Source of the DNA: Heligmosomoides polygyrus polygyrus
Taxonomy: Eukaryota; Nematoda; Chromadorea; Rhabditida; Heligmosomidae
Direction: 5' to 3'
Length of the DNA: 64,000 nucleotides
Assembly: GCA_947396885.1 (NCBI GenBank)
Contig: OX377202.1
Coordinates: forward strand, 60,414,034 to 60,478,033
Every line of letters begins with the position of its first letter. Position 1 is the first letter of the stretch. A program made the position numbers and the translations under genes. The notes beneath the pieces are model-generated. The model ran no database searches, was not told where the DNA came from, and was given only the letters and a program-made list of their open reading frames with translations. Of this stretch, positions 30,440 through 41,060 are shown one piece after another.

Positions 30440-33215
30440 TCATCATTTGTTGTATGTTAACAAACATAAGTTCTTTGGTAAAAAATGCTGAATCTTTTGT
30501 CTCGTTTGTTTGTAAGGAAAACTGTGACCTGGCTTTAATTGCCGAATCGTGGCTTTCCACAAAAAACGACATTGTTCCCCTTTTAGGAAACCTTACCACC
30601 ACTATATTGTTTCCGATGCGACAGATCGAATAAAAGAGGAGGTGGAATTGCGATCATTGTTAAAAATTTATACTCCACTTTTACTGTATTTTGCGAATCA
30701 GTCTTGGGAGCTTATGAAATTCTCGCATGTGAAATTTCGTTTTTCTCCATGGATTTCGCCTCATCACTGTATACCGTGCTCCTGACTGTCCTTCCCATAA
30801 AAACGATGTCCTTATAAAGGCTTTAAGTGACCTGGATTCCTGTCAATCGAAATGCATTATTGCTGGCCATTTTAACCTTTCCCATGTTGGGAATGACCTT
30901 CCCTACCCTTGTAGGGATGGCATTTGCAATAACTTCAGACACTTTTTCACAACACATGGCTTCAAACATTACATCTCCTTTCCTACTAGGCATACCTCGT
31001 ATCTTGACCTGTTGTTGATAATTGATTCTTCAATTATTGGTTCGGTAATTTGCTATCCCCCAATTGGTTCCAGTGATCATTCAACAATAAGATTTTCACT
31101 TTCGATAACTAGACAGCCCACCCTGTCTTATCAGACTATGGGTTTTGCCAGAGGTGATTATGATAATTTTCGTTTATATTTGGCTTAAGTTGACTGGTTG
31201 GGTTCCTTTAGCTGCCTAAACAATATCGATGAAATATATGAAATGTTCCTTGCTATTTTGCATCATGCCATGGATCTATTTATTCCCATCGTTCACAGAA
31301 CTTCCACTAAATTTAAACTCCCTTCCTATTTGCGAAAAATGTCAGCTCATCTCGATCAGTTGTGGAAACTTGTGACCAAATCGAACTCGACCACAGAATG
31401 GGAAAAATTCAAAGCTTTAAATGCTACGTACAAAAAGAAACTGACTAGATATAACGCTTATGTAGAGAAACAGTTAATTGAGAAGAACGGTATAAAAGCG
31501 CTTTACAAGATTCTTAAGCATACTCTCTTAGACAAACCCCGTTTAGGAACCTAAATTATGGAGATCTGTAAGGCCATAACTGACCTAAATAAGGCGGAGA
31601 TGCTTGCAAGTGTTTTACAAAAACCTTTAATCCTGTAACAGAGTTGCTATCTTGGCGGAGTTCTTTCGAACCCCCTCCGTGGGCAACCTGCTCCATGGTT
31701 CTACCGGGATGACATCAATGACATTCTAAGAAAGTGGTCCTCATCGGCTTCAATGAATCCAGACAGCATCTCGTATGCAGTTATTAAACACATCATTGTT
31801 TAAATATCTGGACCGCTTGAGTTCATTTTCAATCGTTCATTCACTACAAGACAGGCTCCCACTAGATGGAAGCACTCTATTGTTATTACTTTGCTGAAGA
31901 GGAGTCCGCTTTCTGACCCTTAGGCCTCTCAGTTTGACTTCTATCTTTTGTCGGGTATATGAGAAGCTACTGGAGAAATTTAGTGTTGCCCGCGTAGACT
32001 CACTAAATGTGATCCCTTCTGTTCAGCATGGTTTTTGCCCAGGGTGGACAGTTGAGACTGCACTGCTTACTTGCTTCAATGAATGGACTAAAGCTTGTGA
32101 TTCTGATAAGAGTATTGACGAGGTCTACTTCGACTTCACCAAAGCCTTTGATAAACTCGCACATGACTTATGACTTACACATCCACAAGCTTCACTCCGT
32201 CGGACTGCATCCTCGCATTGTTAAATCGCTAGAGTCCTTTATTTGTGACAGAACTTTTCAAGTTCTCGTTGGAAATGCTCTCTCCTCGGTTCGCTCCATT
32301 ACAAGTGGAGTTCCCCAAGGTGGAGTACTCTCACCTTTATTGTTCAGCATTTTCACTTCTGACCTACCTCAAATACTTCAAAACCCTGGCGTCACCTGTA
32401 TGTATGCTGACGGCATTAAAATATTTAAACCTACTCAAGAAGTTGGCTTAGATTTAAACGTTCAACAAGCCGTGAACAAAGTAGGTGAGAGGTCGTCTCA
32501 GAATGGCTTACCTCTGTCCTGCGAAAAAACCCAAGCGCATTGTATCGGTAGGCTTCCCAGACACCCCAATTATACTTTAAATAGAACTCCTCTTCGAGTG
32601 GTTAACGAAGTAAAGGACTTGGGAATCACTTACAACAACAGGTTAAGCTTTGGCTCTCACTACAAATCTATTGTCACTAAAGGTCTTCGCGGAGTTTACA
32701 ATATCTTCAAGGTAGTTCATACTAGGGATCAAAACACCCTTCTTAGGACCTATACATTATACATACGTCCTATTCTTGAAGCCAACACCATGGTTTTCAG
32801 CCCCTATAAGAAGAAGGATATTCTTACTCTAGAAAGGATCCAGAATGCCTTTACTCGGAGATTGTACCTTCGCTGCCATAAAGTTTCATATTCTGAAGTC
32901 CCTAACTACTCTGTCAGAAACAAGTCACTTGGTCTCTATTCCTTAGAATCGAGAAGAAAAAGATTCGACCTTTTAATGGCATATAAAATGCTTAAAGGCT
33001 TAACCAAGCTAAGAATCTCTGATTTCTTAATCCTCATTGCTTCTCGCACAAGGGGTGCCGATGAAAAACTTACAAGTGAATCAGCTAAAACGTTGGCCAG
33101 GTCAAAGTTTTTCAGTCTTAGAGCTCGTAGCAGTTTTAATCGTGTTCTTCGTTGCTCTGATTGGTCATTAAGTTATGTGACCTTTAAGAAGCGTGTTACT
33201 AAGTTTCTTGTTTAA
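30440..33215 (+). pseudogene. CR1-like ORF2 (endonuclease + RT), broken
   Basis: The endonuclease is badly decayed but recognisable: LTNISSLVKNAESF, ALIAESWLS, IIAGHFNLSHVG (where the family has GDFNL, so a key Asp is lost) and IGSSDHSTIRF. The linker frame (31198-31554) is followed by RT: VQHGFCPGWTVETALL, VYFDFTKAFDKL (about 32125), SGVPQGGVLSPLLF (about 32305) and CMYADGIKIF (about 32398). There the catalytic YADD has become YADG, losing the second Asp. The final frame (to 33215) has EANTMVFSPYKKKD, NAFTRRLYLRCHK and FKKRVTKFLV. Stops and frameshifts throughout; inactive. Confidence 0.85.
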
Positions 33216-33333
33216 AGTTAAGTTTTATTTCTTCCCACCGAAATCTATGAGACTGTCTTGTTTGTCTTTCGGTGTGTGATCGTTTTTTTGTGTCAGCTCT
33301 GGCAGCCACAATAAATAAATAAATAAATATTTA

Positions 33334-33440
33334 TGTGTACATACATATACATGTATATATACATATATGTGTATATGCACATATGTATAACAATACATAT
33401 GCATATACATGGAGATATATGCGTATATACAACTCTGTAT
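33334..33440. repeat. ATGTAT/ACATAT low-complexity tract
   Basis: Alternating purine-pyrimidine run right of LINE D, similar to the tract on its left (28.89-29.11 kb). This suggests that LINE D inserted into a longer low-complexity block. Confidence 0.75.
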
Positions 33441-33899
33441 ACAGCGTGTCTCAAAAACTGTACACTGTTTGAAAGGTGATAACTTTGCTCAGGAAGGGTA
33501 CTGAAATAGTTAAGAGCTCATATGGATTTTTGAGAAAATAGAAATTATCTGGCATGTGAGCGGTATGGAATGCGCCAGGCACTTGTCTGAAATTTTGCAT
33601 TTTACACTCGATTGATTGTGTTTCGATTCAACACTTGTTATAATTTATTCAGAAACTAGCCGTATCAACGGATTTGTGCTTCTTTTAAGGTTCAGAGCTT
33701 GAAAGCACATTAATGCCGGCGCAAAATGCAGGATATTTTTTTAAAAGTGCAGGTACTGTTTGAAAGGTTCTAACATTGCTGCTTGTGAAGCTTTTTATGA
33801 TGATTGAGACTCATATGAAAGTAGAAGGTAACGAAATTTCTGTGACTTATGAACGTCAAGATTGCACCATGCTCCGCCTGAAACCGTTTAGTCCCGCGC

Positions 33900-35290
33900 A
33901 GTCGTAGGGTCCGCTGTTCTTGTGATCTATCGCCACCTCATCCTATCAAGGGCGTCGTCTGCCGTGGCGCCGACTTCAGCGAGATCTCTCTTGATGACGT
34001 CCTTCCATCTTTTCCTTGGGGCTCCTCTTGGACGCTTTCCGGCTGCCTCGAAATCTGCGGCCAACCTTGTGGGCTGATCCTATGGTCTTCTGAGGACGTG
34101 TCCATACACCTCAGGCGCTGCTCTCTCATCTTCAGGTGGATCGGGGCTGTCTTCATTGCTGCCCTAACATCCTCGTTTCGCACCGTGTACGGATCCGTCC
34201 ACATGCCCACCTTAACATCCTCATTTCCGCAGCGTGCAGTTACCGCTCCTACTCCTTACCCAGGGCCCAGCATTCACTGCCGTAGAGGAGGGCAGGTCTC
34301 ACTACTGTTCTATACAGCTTGCCTTTGAGCGTCCTGGAGCATCTACGGTCGCAGAGGATCCCTGTAGACTCCCTCCACTTGAGCCAGGCTGCGTTTATCC
34401 GTCCCCTGACCGCCTGGTCCACAGTTCCTTCCTCGGATAGGTCACTTCCGAGGTAGCGGAATTCTTCCACCTCCTCGATCGCTTCCCCTTGGCAGTCTAG
34501 GATCGATCCAGCGCACTGCTCAGAGCTGATGAACTTCGTCTTCTTCACGTTCAGCCGTAGGCCGTTCTCTGCGACGGCTCTCTGCCACAGCTGCACCTTC
34601 TCCTCCAGCTCCTCCTGGTTGTCGGCTACTAGGGCGATGTCGTCCGCGTAGAGGATCGTCCTGAGTGGGTCTTCCTGAAGGTGGTTCACTATAGAGTGAA
34701 GCGTCAGCAGGAAGAGGAACGGACTAAGAGCCGACCCTTGGTGTACCCCCACTGTGATATCCACCTTCCTTGTCACCCCGTGTGAAGTTCGTATCGCCGC
34801 TTTCGAGCCTTCGTGCATGTCCTTTATGACCGTAATCAGACGTTCCGGGACACCACGCCCTCGAAGGGCCTTCCAGAGTACGGCCAGGGACAACCTGTCG
34901 TAGGCTTTCTCCAGGTTCAGAAATGCTAGGTAGCAGGGTTTTCGTTTCTCCCGATATTTCTCCATCACCTGACGAGCGATGAAGATGGCGTCTGTGGGGG
35001 ACCTCTCAGGCATGAAGCCCCACTGCACCTGGGAGATGGGTACCATCTCCCTCAGCCTTGAGTCAACCAGTCGTTCGTAGATCTTTATCGTGTGTGAGAC
35101 CAGTTTGATCCCTCGGTAGATGAAGCATTCGGACGCGTCTCCCTTCTGCTTGAAGATGGGAACTATGGTGCTGTTCCTCCAGTCATCCGGCATCTTACCC
35201 TCTTTCGTGATTCTGTTGAGGAACTGCGTCAGCTAGTTGATTCCGCGGTCCCCGAGCACCTTTCAAGCCTCTCAGTGCACAGAATCCGTC
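33900..35290 (-). mobile_element. RTE-like LINE fragment (third subfamily), minus strand
   Basis: A 5'-truncated reverse-transcriptase LINE lies antisense inside the TA-flanked element. It has no endonuclease and ends at about 33900 in the 3' direction. It is clearly different from RTE copies 1 and 2. Confidence 0.8.
33938..35193 (-). pseudogene. LINE reverse transcriptase and C-terminal region
   Basis: From 35193 the frame of 314 codons reads MPDDWRNSTIVPIFKQKGDA, YRGIKLVSHTIKIYERL (family usually has NYRGIKL), WGFMPERSPTDAIF, AFLNLEKAYDRL (the first catalytic Asp position is Asn or shifted), VGVHQGSALSPFLF and ILYADDIALVA (catalytic ADD intact). It continues KKTKFISSEQC and VEEFRYLGSDLSEEG to LLYGSECWALGKE. 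After a frame change near 34230 the tail ACGWT-like GMWTDPYTVRNEDVRAAM and KMREQRLRCMD runs to 33938. The long intact RT frame makes it one of the younger LINE copies here. Confidence 0.82.
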
Positions 35291-35799
35291 TGCGAAAATA
35301 AGGTTCCTGCTCATATTTAAATTGTGTAATCAATAAACACGCATCCTTCACGTGATTGTCAAGTTCTAAACGTTAAAAGAAGCATATCACAGGTTAATCA
35401 GGCCAAGTAGTAACAAGGTTGTATCAAGCATTCACCCCATGCATAATCAGTCAGGGCGGAACTGCAAGATTGCAGGCGGAAGCATGGCGAAATCACGACT
35501 ATTTACACGCCGTAAAATCTTGTTCCAAGGTAAAGTGTTGCCAAAAAATCCCGATCTAAAGTTAGGGGTCGAAAACCTGTATTAATTTCCAGAAAACTGC
35601 AGCATTCAAGCGAAACACAATCAATCGAGTGTAAAATGCAAAATTTCAGACGAGTGCCTTTCGCATTCCTTACCGCTAATATACTAGAAAATTTCTATTT
35701 TTTTTTCTGTTTTTTATTTTTTTGGATTTTATGAGAGCCCTTAACTTCTTCAGTACCTTTACTTACTGTGAGCAAGGGTATCACCTTTCAAACAGTGTA

Positions 35800-36247
35800 T
35801 ATGGAATGATACAGAAAATATTTATCGTGTATAGAAAAATTTTAGTTACAAAACTTTTGAAATAAGAAGTCATTTTATAGGAAGCTAAAAGATTTTTTGC
35901 AGCATTGGTGCGTTCTCCACCGCGATGAACTGAGGTAGGCCATTTCTCATGTAATTGGACGTGCAATTACACGAGAAATGGCCTACCTCAGTTTATCGCT
36001 CCTCCTTCATCGTTCTTATGAAAGCGAATACTCACTGAGTACATGGTGACCACCCTCTCCCTACCAACCCTATTTGCGCCAAATTTTCTAACTCTTCCAA
36101 AAACAAATGTAATAATGACTTGATGTGGACTGTCCCACACACGTCCCACACACTTGCTGTAGACCGTCCCACGCTTACCGAATTCTTCGACACCTTCACA
36201 GTTACAGTCCTTATTTCACGGCTAAAAGCATGCGAGCATGCCTCTTA
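35800..36247. other. intergenic; contains let-7-seed hairpin
   Basis: No coding frame is supportable. The only structured feature is the hairpin at 35922-35999. Confidence 0.4.
35922..35999. ncRNA. hairpin with let-7-family seed; candidate miRNA or inverted repeat
   Basis: A 36-bp stem (35922-35957 with 35964-35999) has one G-U pair, one A-C mismatch and a 6-base loop (GACGTG). On the plus strand TGAGGTAGGCCATTTCTC begins at 35931, and TGAGGTAG is the seed of the let-7 family (nematode miR-48 and miR-241 begin TGAGGTAGG). A 22-nt product from 35931 would end before the loop region, as in let-7 precursors. The stem is more complete than in most animal pre-miRNAs, so a non-functional recent inverted repeat is equally possible. 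No expression evidence is available here. Confidence 0.35.
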
Positions 36248-36439
36248 GGCCTATGTTATACTCCCGGGGTAGCATCGTCGGGACGTCCGCGGACGGTCGT
36301 CGTCGAGCCGGGGCGGCTAGCGTCGCATTGGAGCACGTTTTTGGTGCCCAACTCCGCGGGACGACAGCCGTCCCGCGGACTGTGCACCCTTAGTCCGCGG
36401 ACGTTCAGCGGATGCTCCCGCGGGAGTATAACATATGCC
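36248..36439. mobile_element. Harbinger-type MITE, 192 bp
   Basis: The left end GGCCTATGTTATACTCCC is inverted at the right (GGCATATGTTATACTCCC on the minus strand). TTA direct duplications flank it (36245-36247, 36440-36442). The GC-rich interior contains several 'TCCGCGGAC' palindromes. Its ends resemble those of the 336 bp MITE in RTE copy 1, so both belong to related PIF/Harbinger MITE families. Confidence 0.85.
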
Positions 36440-37860
36440 TTAAGAGCTTCATTAAAAACTCAACCTTCATATGTAATAAATAAAAATTTCTATTGTTTAG
36501 ACTAGACGGCGGCGGCAGTATTGATTGCGCCAAGATCGCTTCGAGAAGCTTCGCGTTGCTAGCGCAGAGCGTGAGAGTATGCACAGGCGTATGCGTAGGG
36601 CACGAGAATGCAGATACCCTGGCCGATGGCGCGCTCCCAGCCGAGAGACGCAGACAGCGCGACAGCACGAGAGACGACGGCGCGCAACCCAGTCAGAGCG
36701 CAGATTATGAGAATGCGCAGAGACGGGGCGTCAGACGCATCATGCGCGCTACTCACTGCGCCCGAATGGCAACAGTGTGTTGCGAGCCTCCAACAGGATA
36801 GCAACACACTGTTGCTCCTGCAACAGAATAGCAATCGCAGATTGTTTTGACAACTGCAGTTTCCATTCTGTTGAAGGGGGCCTGGCTGGGCGGAGACTGT
36901 TCGGCTCGTCGAACCCGAATGTCCGAGTAAAAGCAGGGCATGGACCCGATAAGTAGGACTGTTAGTAGAAGTGACCGTAGAGAGTACCATAAAGTGATTA
37001 CTGAAGGTGAAAACCAGGAATGTGCTTAGCTTTCCACCTTTGACATTCTCTGTGCTTGCTCCTGCGAGTATTGTGGCTATATTTGAACATTTGTTGTGAA
37101 TAAAGTTCAAGTAATGAAGTAGTCAGTAGATGTACATATAACAGAATATACTCACACACCTATACAATCTATCTGGAGAGTTGACGCCAAGTGGACCTAT
37201 ATCCTTTTTTCCATCAAGAAAGAGATAGGGGTTTATTAGAAGAGGTTAAAAGCAAGATGACACCTATGGTGAGTGCGATTTCCGACGTTTTCACATACAT
37301 CCATCATTTTTGTTCCTCAAGCGGAAAAGGTTGTCGTCGTCAGACAACGATTGTTGTACTTGCTGATTCGAATTCGGAAGATTTCTGTTGCTTTTCCTAT
37401 TCTGTTGCTGTGCTCCTTGCAGTTAAAACGTTGGGGTGGATTCGTGGGTAGAAATCAGTTATCTACCGCAGAACTCCACCTATATGGAACTTCTTCCAAA
37501 CTAATGTAACACATCGTGTGAGCCATAAACACTTCGCTTGTTCAAGCGGCAAGAGAAGCTGATGCCCATCTTAGCGGTGTAGACATTTAAAGAATCGAAC
37601 TTGCGGCCACCTTGATGGGGTTTTTAGGTGAATGGCCGTTTTCTTTTATTCCCGCTTCTGAATGCTTCTATTCCTGGCAGTCCCCCCCCCCTTTCTCAAC
37701 GCAATGTCTACAGATACCTGCTGAAAAAAACGGTACCGAAAGAATTGCGTTCTCCACGGCAGGGCTAAATCGTTAAGGGGCGCTGCGACGTGCCTACTGC
37801 CGCGCGCGGCGTCGCTGCGTGGCTGCCGGTGGCATCGAATAGTGCCCATCGCCGCCAACG
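36440..37860. other. GC-rich repeat-like sequence, no recognised gene
   Basis: 36.50-36.93 kb is GC-rich with short 'ATAGCAA' repeats and one inverse copy of the CTCGGACATTCGGGTTCG core (36905-36927). It is followed by a stretch ending in AATAAAG (about 37100) that resembles a 3' transcript end or LTR border. I cannot identify either. The remaining sequence to 37.86 kb holds only short frames. Confidence 0.3.
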
Positions 37861-37899
37861 CCGGCCTCGAAGACGAACCACATGACAGCCGCTCATCAA

Positions 37900-38155
37900 C
37901 ACTTGACAATGAGCCATTGAAGGCGCCAGTCGGAGCTGATTGCGAGAGATTGCCAAGGACTCGACGTCGATCACACCACAGTTGTTCGCCATTTGAAGCG
38001 AATAGGGAAGATCAAGAAGCTGAATTGACCGAAAGTCACAAAAATCGTCATTTGGAGATATCGTCGGCCCATCTTTTGCGCTATGCCAACGACCCGTTTT
38101 TCGAACGGTTTGTGACCTGCGATGAAAAGTGGATACTTTATGATAAGTGACTGAA
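37900..38155 (+). pseudogene. mariner transposase fragment
   Basis: The sequence encodes, across a small deletion and frameshift, DVDHTTVVRHLKRIGKIKKL (second helix-turn-helix of the DNA-binding domain) and then ELTESHKNRHLEISS and VTCDEKWILYD, the block containing the first catalytic Asp of mariner transposases. The rest of the catalytic domain is missing after about 38150. It is of the mariner group but not the same subfamily as the 1.9-2.8 kb element. Part of it is copied at 42.2 kb. Confidence 0.75.
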
Positions 38156-38345
38156 CCAAAAAAAGCCTCCGACATCATCCGAAGCCGGAAAGTTTGACAA
38201 AAACGCGTTTAGAGATCTTAAAATAAAAACTAAATAATTTTTCAAATAAGCGACTTGAATTAAATTCCATATACATATTTAGAATGCACATATAATAAGC
38301 TGTTTACAAAAATGTATAGCACCTCATGAAAAGTCTTAGTTTGTA
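38051..38345. repeat. segment Y (source of rearranged duplication)
   Basis: This 295-base segment, starting in the mariner fragment, is identical base for base to 42192-42486. In the 42 kb copy it directly follows segment X, the reverse of their order here. Confidence 0.93.
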
Positions 38346-39375
38346 CATTTAGATACGCTACCGAACGATAGAACTATAGTTAACACATGTTACAATACTA
38401 TGAACTTAAACATTTGTAGATCCTACAATAGATGTTGATCAGTTCGAAATGCGCTTCGTCGTTGAAGTCGCATATATCGTTGTCCACCATAGGGGTCCCG
38501 TCCGCGTTCGTGACTAAATAAGGACTCACAGGAGTGAGCATTAAATCTGAAAGGGATAGCGGATACCATTTCTCAAACAAAAATTCTAGGTAACAGTCGT
38601 CCTACATAAGGTCGGAGCGCATTAATGAGGCATGGGCTGACATATGGAATTTGCTTTCTCGAACATCCTCCTCGCCGTGGGTGGGATGGGTGGGAGTCAC
38701 CAGACAAGAAAAAGCCGGAATGGGGGTCTTAGGCACCGCCTACTCAGGTCAGCGGTGCCACCCAGCATGCGCTGGCCATCGGGGCCGACGCGCTGCTACA
38801 CATGACCTGCGGTGTCGCACCGCGTCGTCCCGACTAGCAGAACAGTCGTAGAAATTCAAAACAACACTTTTGCCTCCGGTATACTCCGGCAAAAACTCCG
38901 TTTTGTATTTCTACTCCAAGTACAACAACGGAACAATTAAAGCGCGAGGGGTTGTAGGCTAGAGAAGCCAAGGTCGTCAGAGTGAGAATGCGTACCTGAA
39001 CGCATATGAGCTGCCACCATGTGTAACGCATCCGGAAATGTTTGTTCCTCCACACAATGTAACAACTTTTAGTCGCAGCTATACTTCCCAAGTCATGTGC
39101 TTGTTCGAGAAAAGGTTCTTGCCCGCAGTACTTTCTTCTCAGGAGCCCAGAGTGCTCCTGCTTTGCCGTTAGGACACTACAGAGGTGAGGAATCATGATG
39201 GTAATGGATTGTAAATCCGATGGAAACCGGTAGAAGCCCGTTTCTGTGAAAGCGAGTCGAAACCCATTTTCGCTACGACACTTTATTCAAGACTAACCAT
39301 TAGAGTGTTATTGGACTAACCAACAATCGACTTTGAGCGGCGCATAACAGGCGCTTTTCGGCCATAGCTGAAGCT
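38346..39375. other. no recognised gene
   Basis: Outside segment X nothing is supportable. A minus-strand frame at 39196-38834 has no recognised domain. Confidence 0.4.
38695..38870. repeat. segment X (source of rearranged duplication)
   Basis: This 176-base GC-rich segment is identical to 42019-42194. I recognise no gene or element in it. Together with Y it was copied to 42 kb, skipping the 349 bases between them (38346-38694). Confidence 0.93.
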
Positions 39376-39500
39376 AAGCTCTTCAACGGAGCGAACCCAG
39401 AATGAATCCTCTTCGTGAGACCCCAGTGTGCCTTTTCTGCCGCAGATCGCCTTTGTGTCATTACTCCGCCATGCTAACCATTTCACCACTTGGAAGCTAT
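39376..39500 (-). repeat. tRNA-like SINE, family B copy 1
   Basis: On the minus strand the order is A-box-like GTGGTGAAATGGTTAGCATG, then 'ATGACACAAAGGCGATCTG', then B-box-like GGTTCGCTCC followed by GTTGAAGAG. The same order recurs at 56.11-56.29 kb on the plus strand. The pol III promoter layout and dispersed copies suggest a tRNA-derived SINE. Confidence 0.6.
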
Positions 39501-39819
39501 GTGTTACTCAGGAAAGGAAGTAACCTATAGAACAAGATCCATAACTATTTAGTTCTGCCTTCAGAAGGCATTCCTCTTTTGTCGGCGCATGAATTCTTAG
39601 GAAGCAAAAGGTGTTTCATTGTGACTATACTTTTGCCATTTATTCTTTGTTCTTACAAGTGAAATTCCTCCCCACATAATAGCGTGAAACTCTCCCTTCG
39701 AGCTATGTGATTCAATCTTCAGAACATCATGGGTTGGAAAATGTTGTACGGATCCTTCCCGAGATGTGATCTAGCTATCATTCGGTGTAACCTCGCATGT
39801 ACAGAGGTTCAGGGACCTC
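39501..39819. other. no feature seen
   Basis: AT-rich sequence with no coding frame or repeat that I can support. Confidence 0.4.
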
Positions 39820-41060
39820 TGCCGAGGAAGCCGGCGTATTCGAATCTGCTCGAATAAATATACTTCGCAACCGTGTGCGTCTTCTCCAGAGCGTAATAAA
39901 CTGGACCATTCGTACTTCTGATCTACGTGATCAGACTCACTCATCCGTATCAAAAACCAGGCAAACTGGCTATATGAGCCGGCTTTGAATTCTACTCCTA
40001 CTACCAAAGCTCTGACATATTTCACATTCATGTGTGGATCCATCTTTTGTCAACTAAAAGTTAGACACCACTGAGTGTTAGGCCAACAATAACCCTATCT
40101 AAATCATGAACAGCGAATCATTTGGATCGAGATCCAAGAACCACGGCTGTGGAATACAATTTCTTCGAGATCTGCTCGAGGAGCCTTAACAAACGCCTCG
40201 CATCAGTGTTGGACACCCCTGAGTGTTAGACAAGGAACACCCCAGTTCTTGAACATAGTCAATTTTTCATCTGGAACGAGATCCAGGCACCTCGGCTGTA
40301 GAAGCCAACGTCATTTAGACCAAGAACACTCTAGTTCTGGAACATAATCAAATGATCATCTGGAGCGAGATCCAGGCACCTCGGCTGTACAAGCCAACTT
40401 CGTTTAAACCAAGAACACTGCAGTTCTGGAACGTAATCAAATGATCATCTGGAGCGAGATCCAGGCACCTCGGCTGTAGAAGCCAACTTCATTTAGAAAG
40501 AACACTGTAGTTCTGGAACATAATCGAATGATCATCTGGAGCGAGATCCAGGCATTCCGGCCGCAGCAGCCAAATTCTTCGAGATCTGCTCGACTACCTC
40601 TATTAAACATGGTGGGATCTAGTCGAACCAATGTGCGCTTTTTATTTTGATGTACGAATCTTCTGCATAACTTAGTAAACTGGGATATTCACGTTCCCGA
40701 TCTCGAAAAGATGAACACTACTGAGTGTTGGACCAACAATACCCATTTCTGAAGCATAAACAACCGATCATCTGCATCGAGATCCAGGATTCTCTGGTCG
40801 CGCAGCACTAACAAAAATCTCGCACCAGTATACGGATTCGTTGTAAGCCACTAAAGACTGGTCCAGTCACCTAGACATAAAAACCAACCTTTTCGAATCT
40901 GCTGAAAAGCACAAATATCTCGCACCAGTGTGCGGATTCGCTTTAAGCCAGTTAAGGCTGGACTAGGTACCTCTACTGTGAAAACCATCTTCTTCAAGGT
41001 CTGCTTGAATAGCCCTAATAAATATCTCGCACCAGTGTGCGGATCCGCTGTAGGGTGGGC
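39820..41060. repeat. minisatellite region of 87-105 bp units
   Basis: At 40277, 40366, 40455 and 40542 the string CGAGATCCAGGCA starts successive units of 89, 89 and 87 bases. Each also holds 'TTCTGGAACATAATC' and 'GGCTGTAGAAGCC'. Farther right another unit, with 'TCTCGCACCAGTGTGCGGAT', repeats at about 40814, 40923 and 41024. The same motifs, more diverged, occur at 39830-39900 and 40190. The whole stretch is a tandemly amplified, internally diverged array. Confidence 0.85.

Larger units (their letters stand above)
29130..33333 (+). mobile_element. CR1-like LINE D, nearly full length, degenerate
   Basis: A two-ORF CR1-like LINE on the plus strand: a short 5' untranslated region (from about 29130), ORF1 (29525-30418), ORF2 (about 30440-33215) and a 3' tail of ATAAATAAATAAATA at 33311-33330. 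It is the same broad family as LINE C but clearly diverged from it. Both ORFs carry lesions. Confidence 0.88.
33463..35797. mobile_element. TA-flanked inverted-repeat element with LINE insert, 2,335 bp
   Basis: The left end CACTGTTTGAAAGGTGATA is inverted at the right end, and similarity continues inward for about 180 bases ('ATTTTGCATTTTACACTCGA', 'TTGATTGTGTTTCG'). TA flanks both ends (33461-33462, 35798-35799). An internal direct copy of the end motif (ACTGTTTGAAAGGTTCTAAC) lies at about 33753. No transposase is visible in the roughly 440 bases left of the LINE insert or the 300 to its right. It looks like a Tc1/mariner-type non-autonomous element that received a LINE fragment. Confidence 0.8.

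Noticed and set aside
34098..34440. Plus-strand frames opposite the LINE reverse transcriptase
   Set aside because: Shadow frames of the minus-strand RT coding sequence.
36559..37110. 183-codon minus-strand frame
   Set aside because: Overlaps GC-rich repeat-like DNA and shows no recognisable domain or splice structure.
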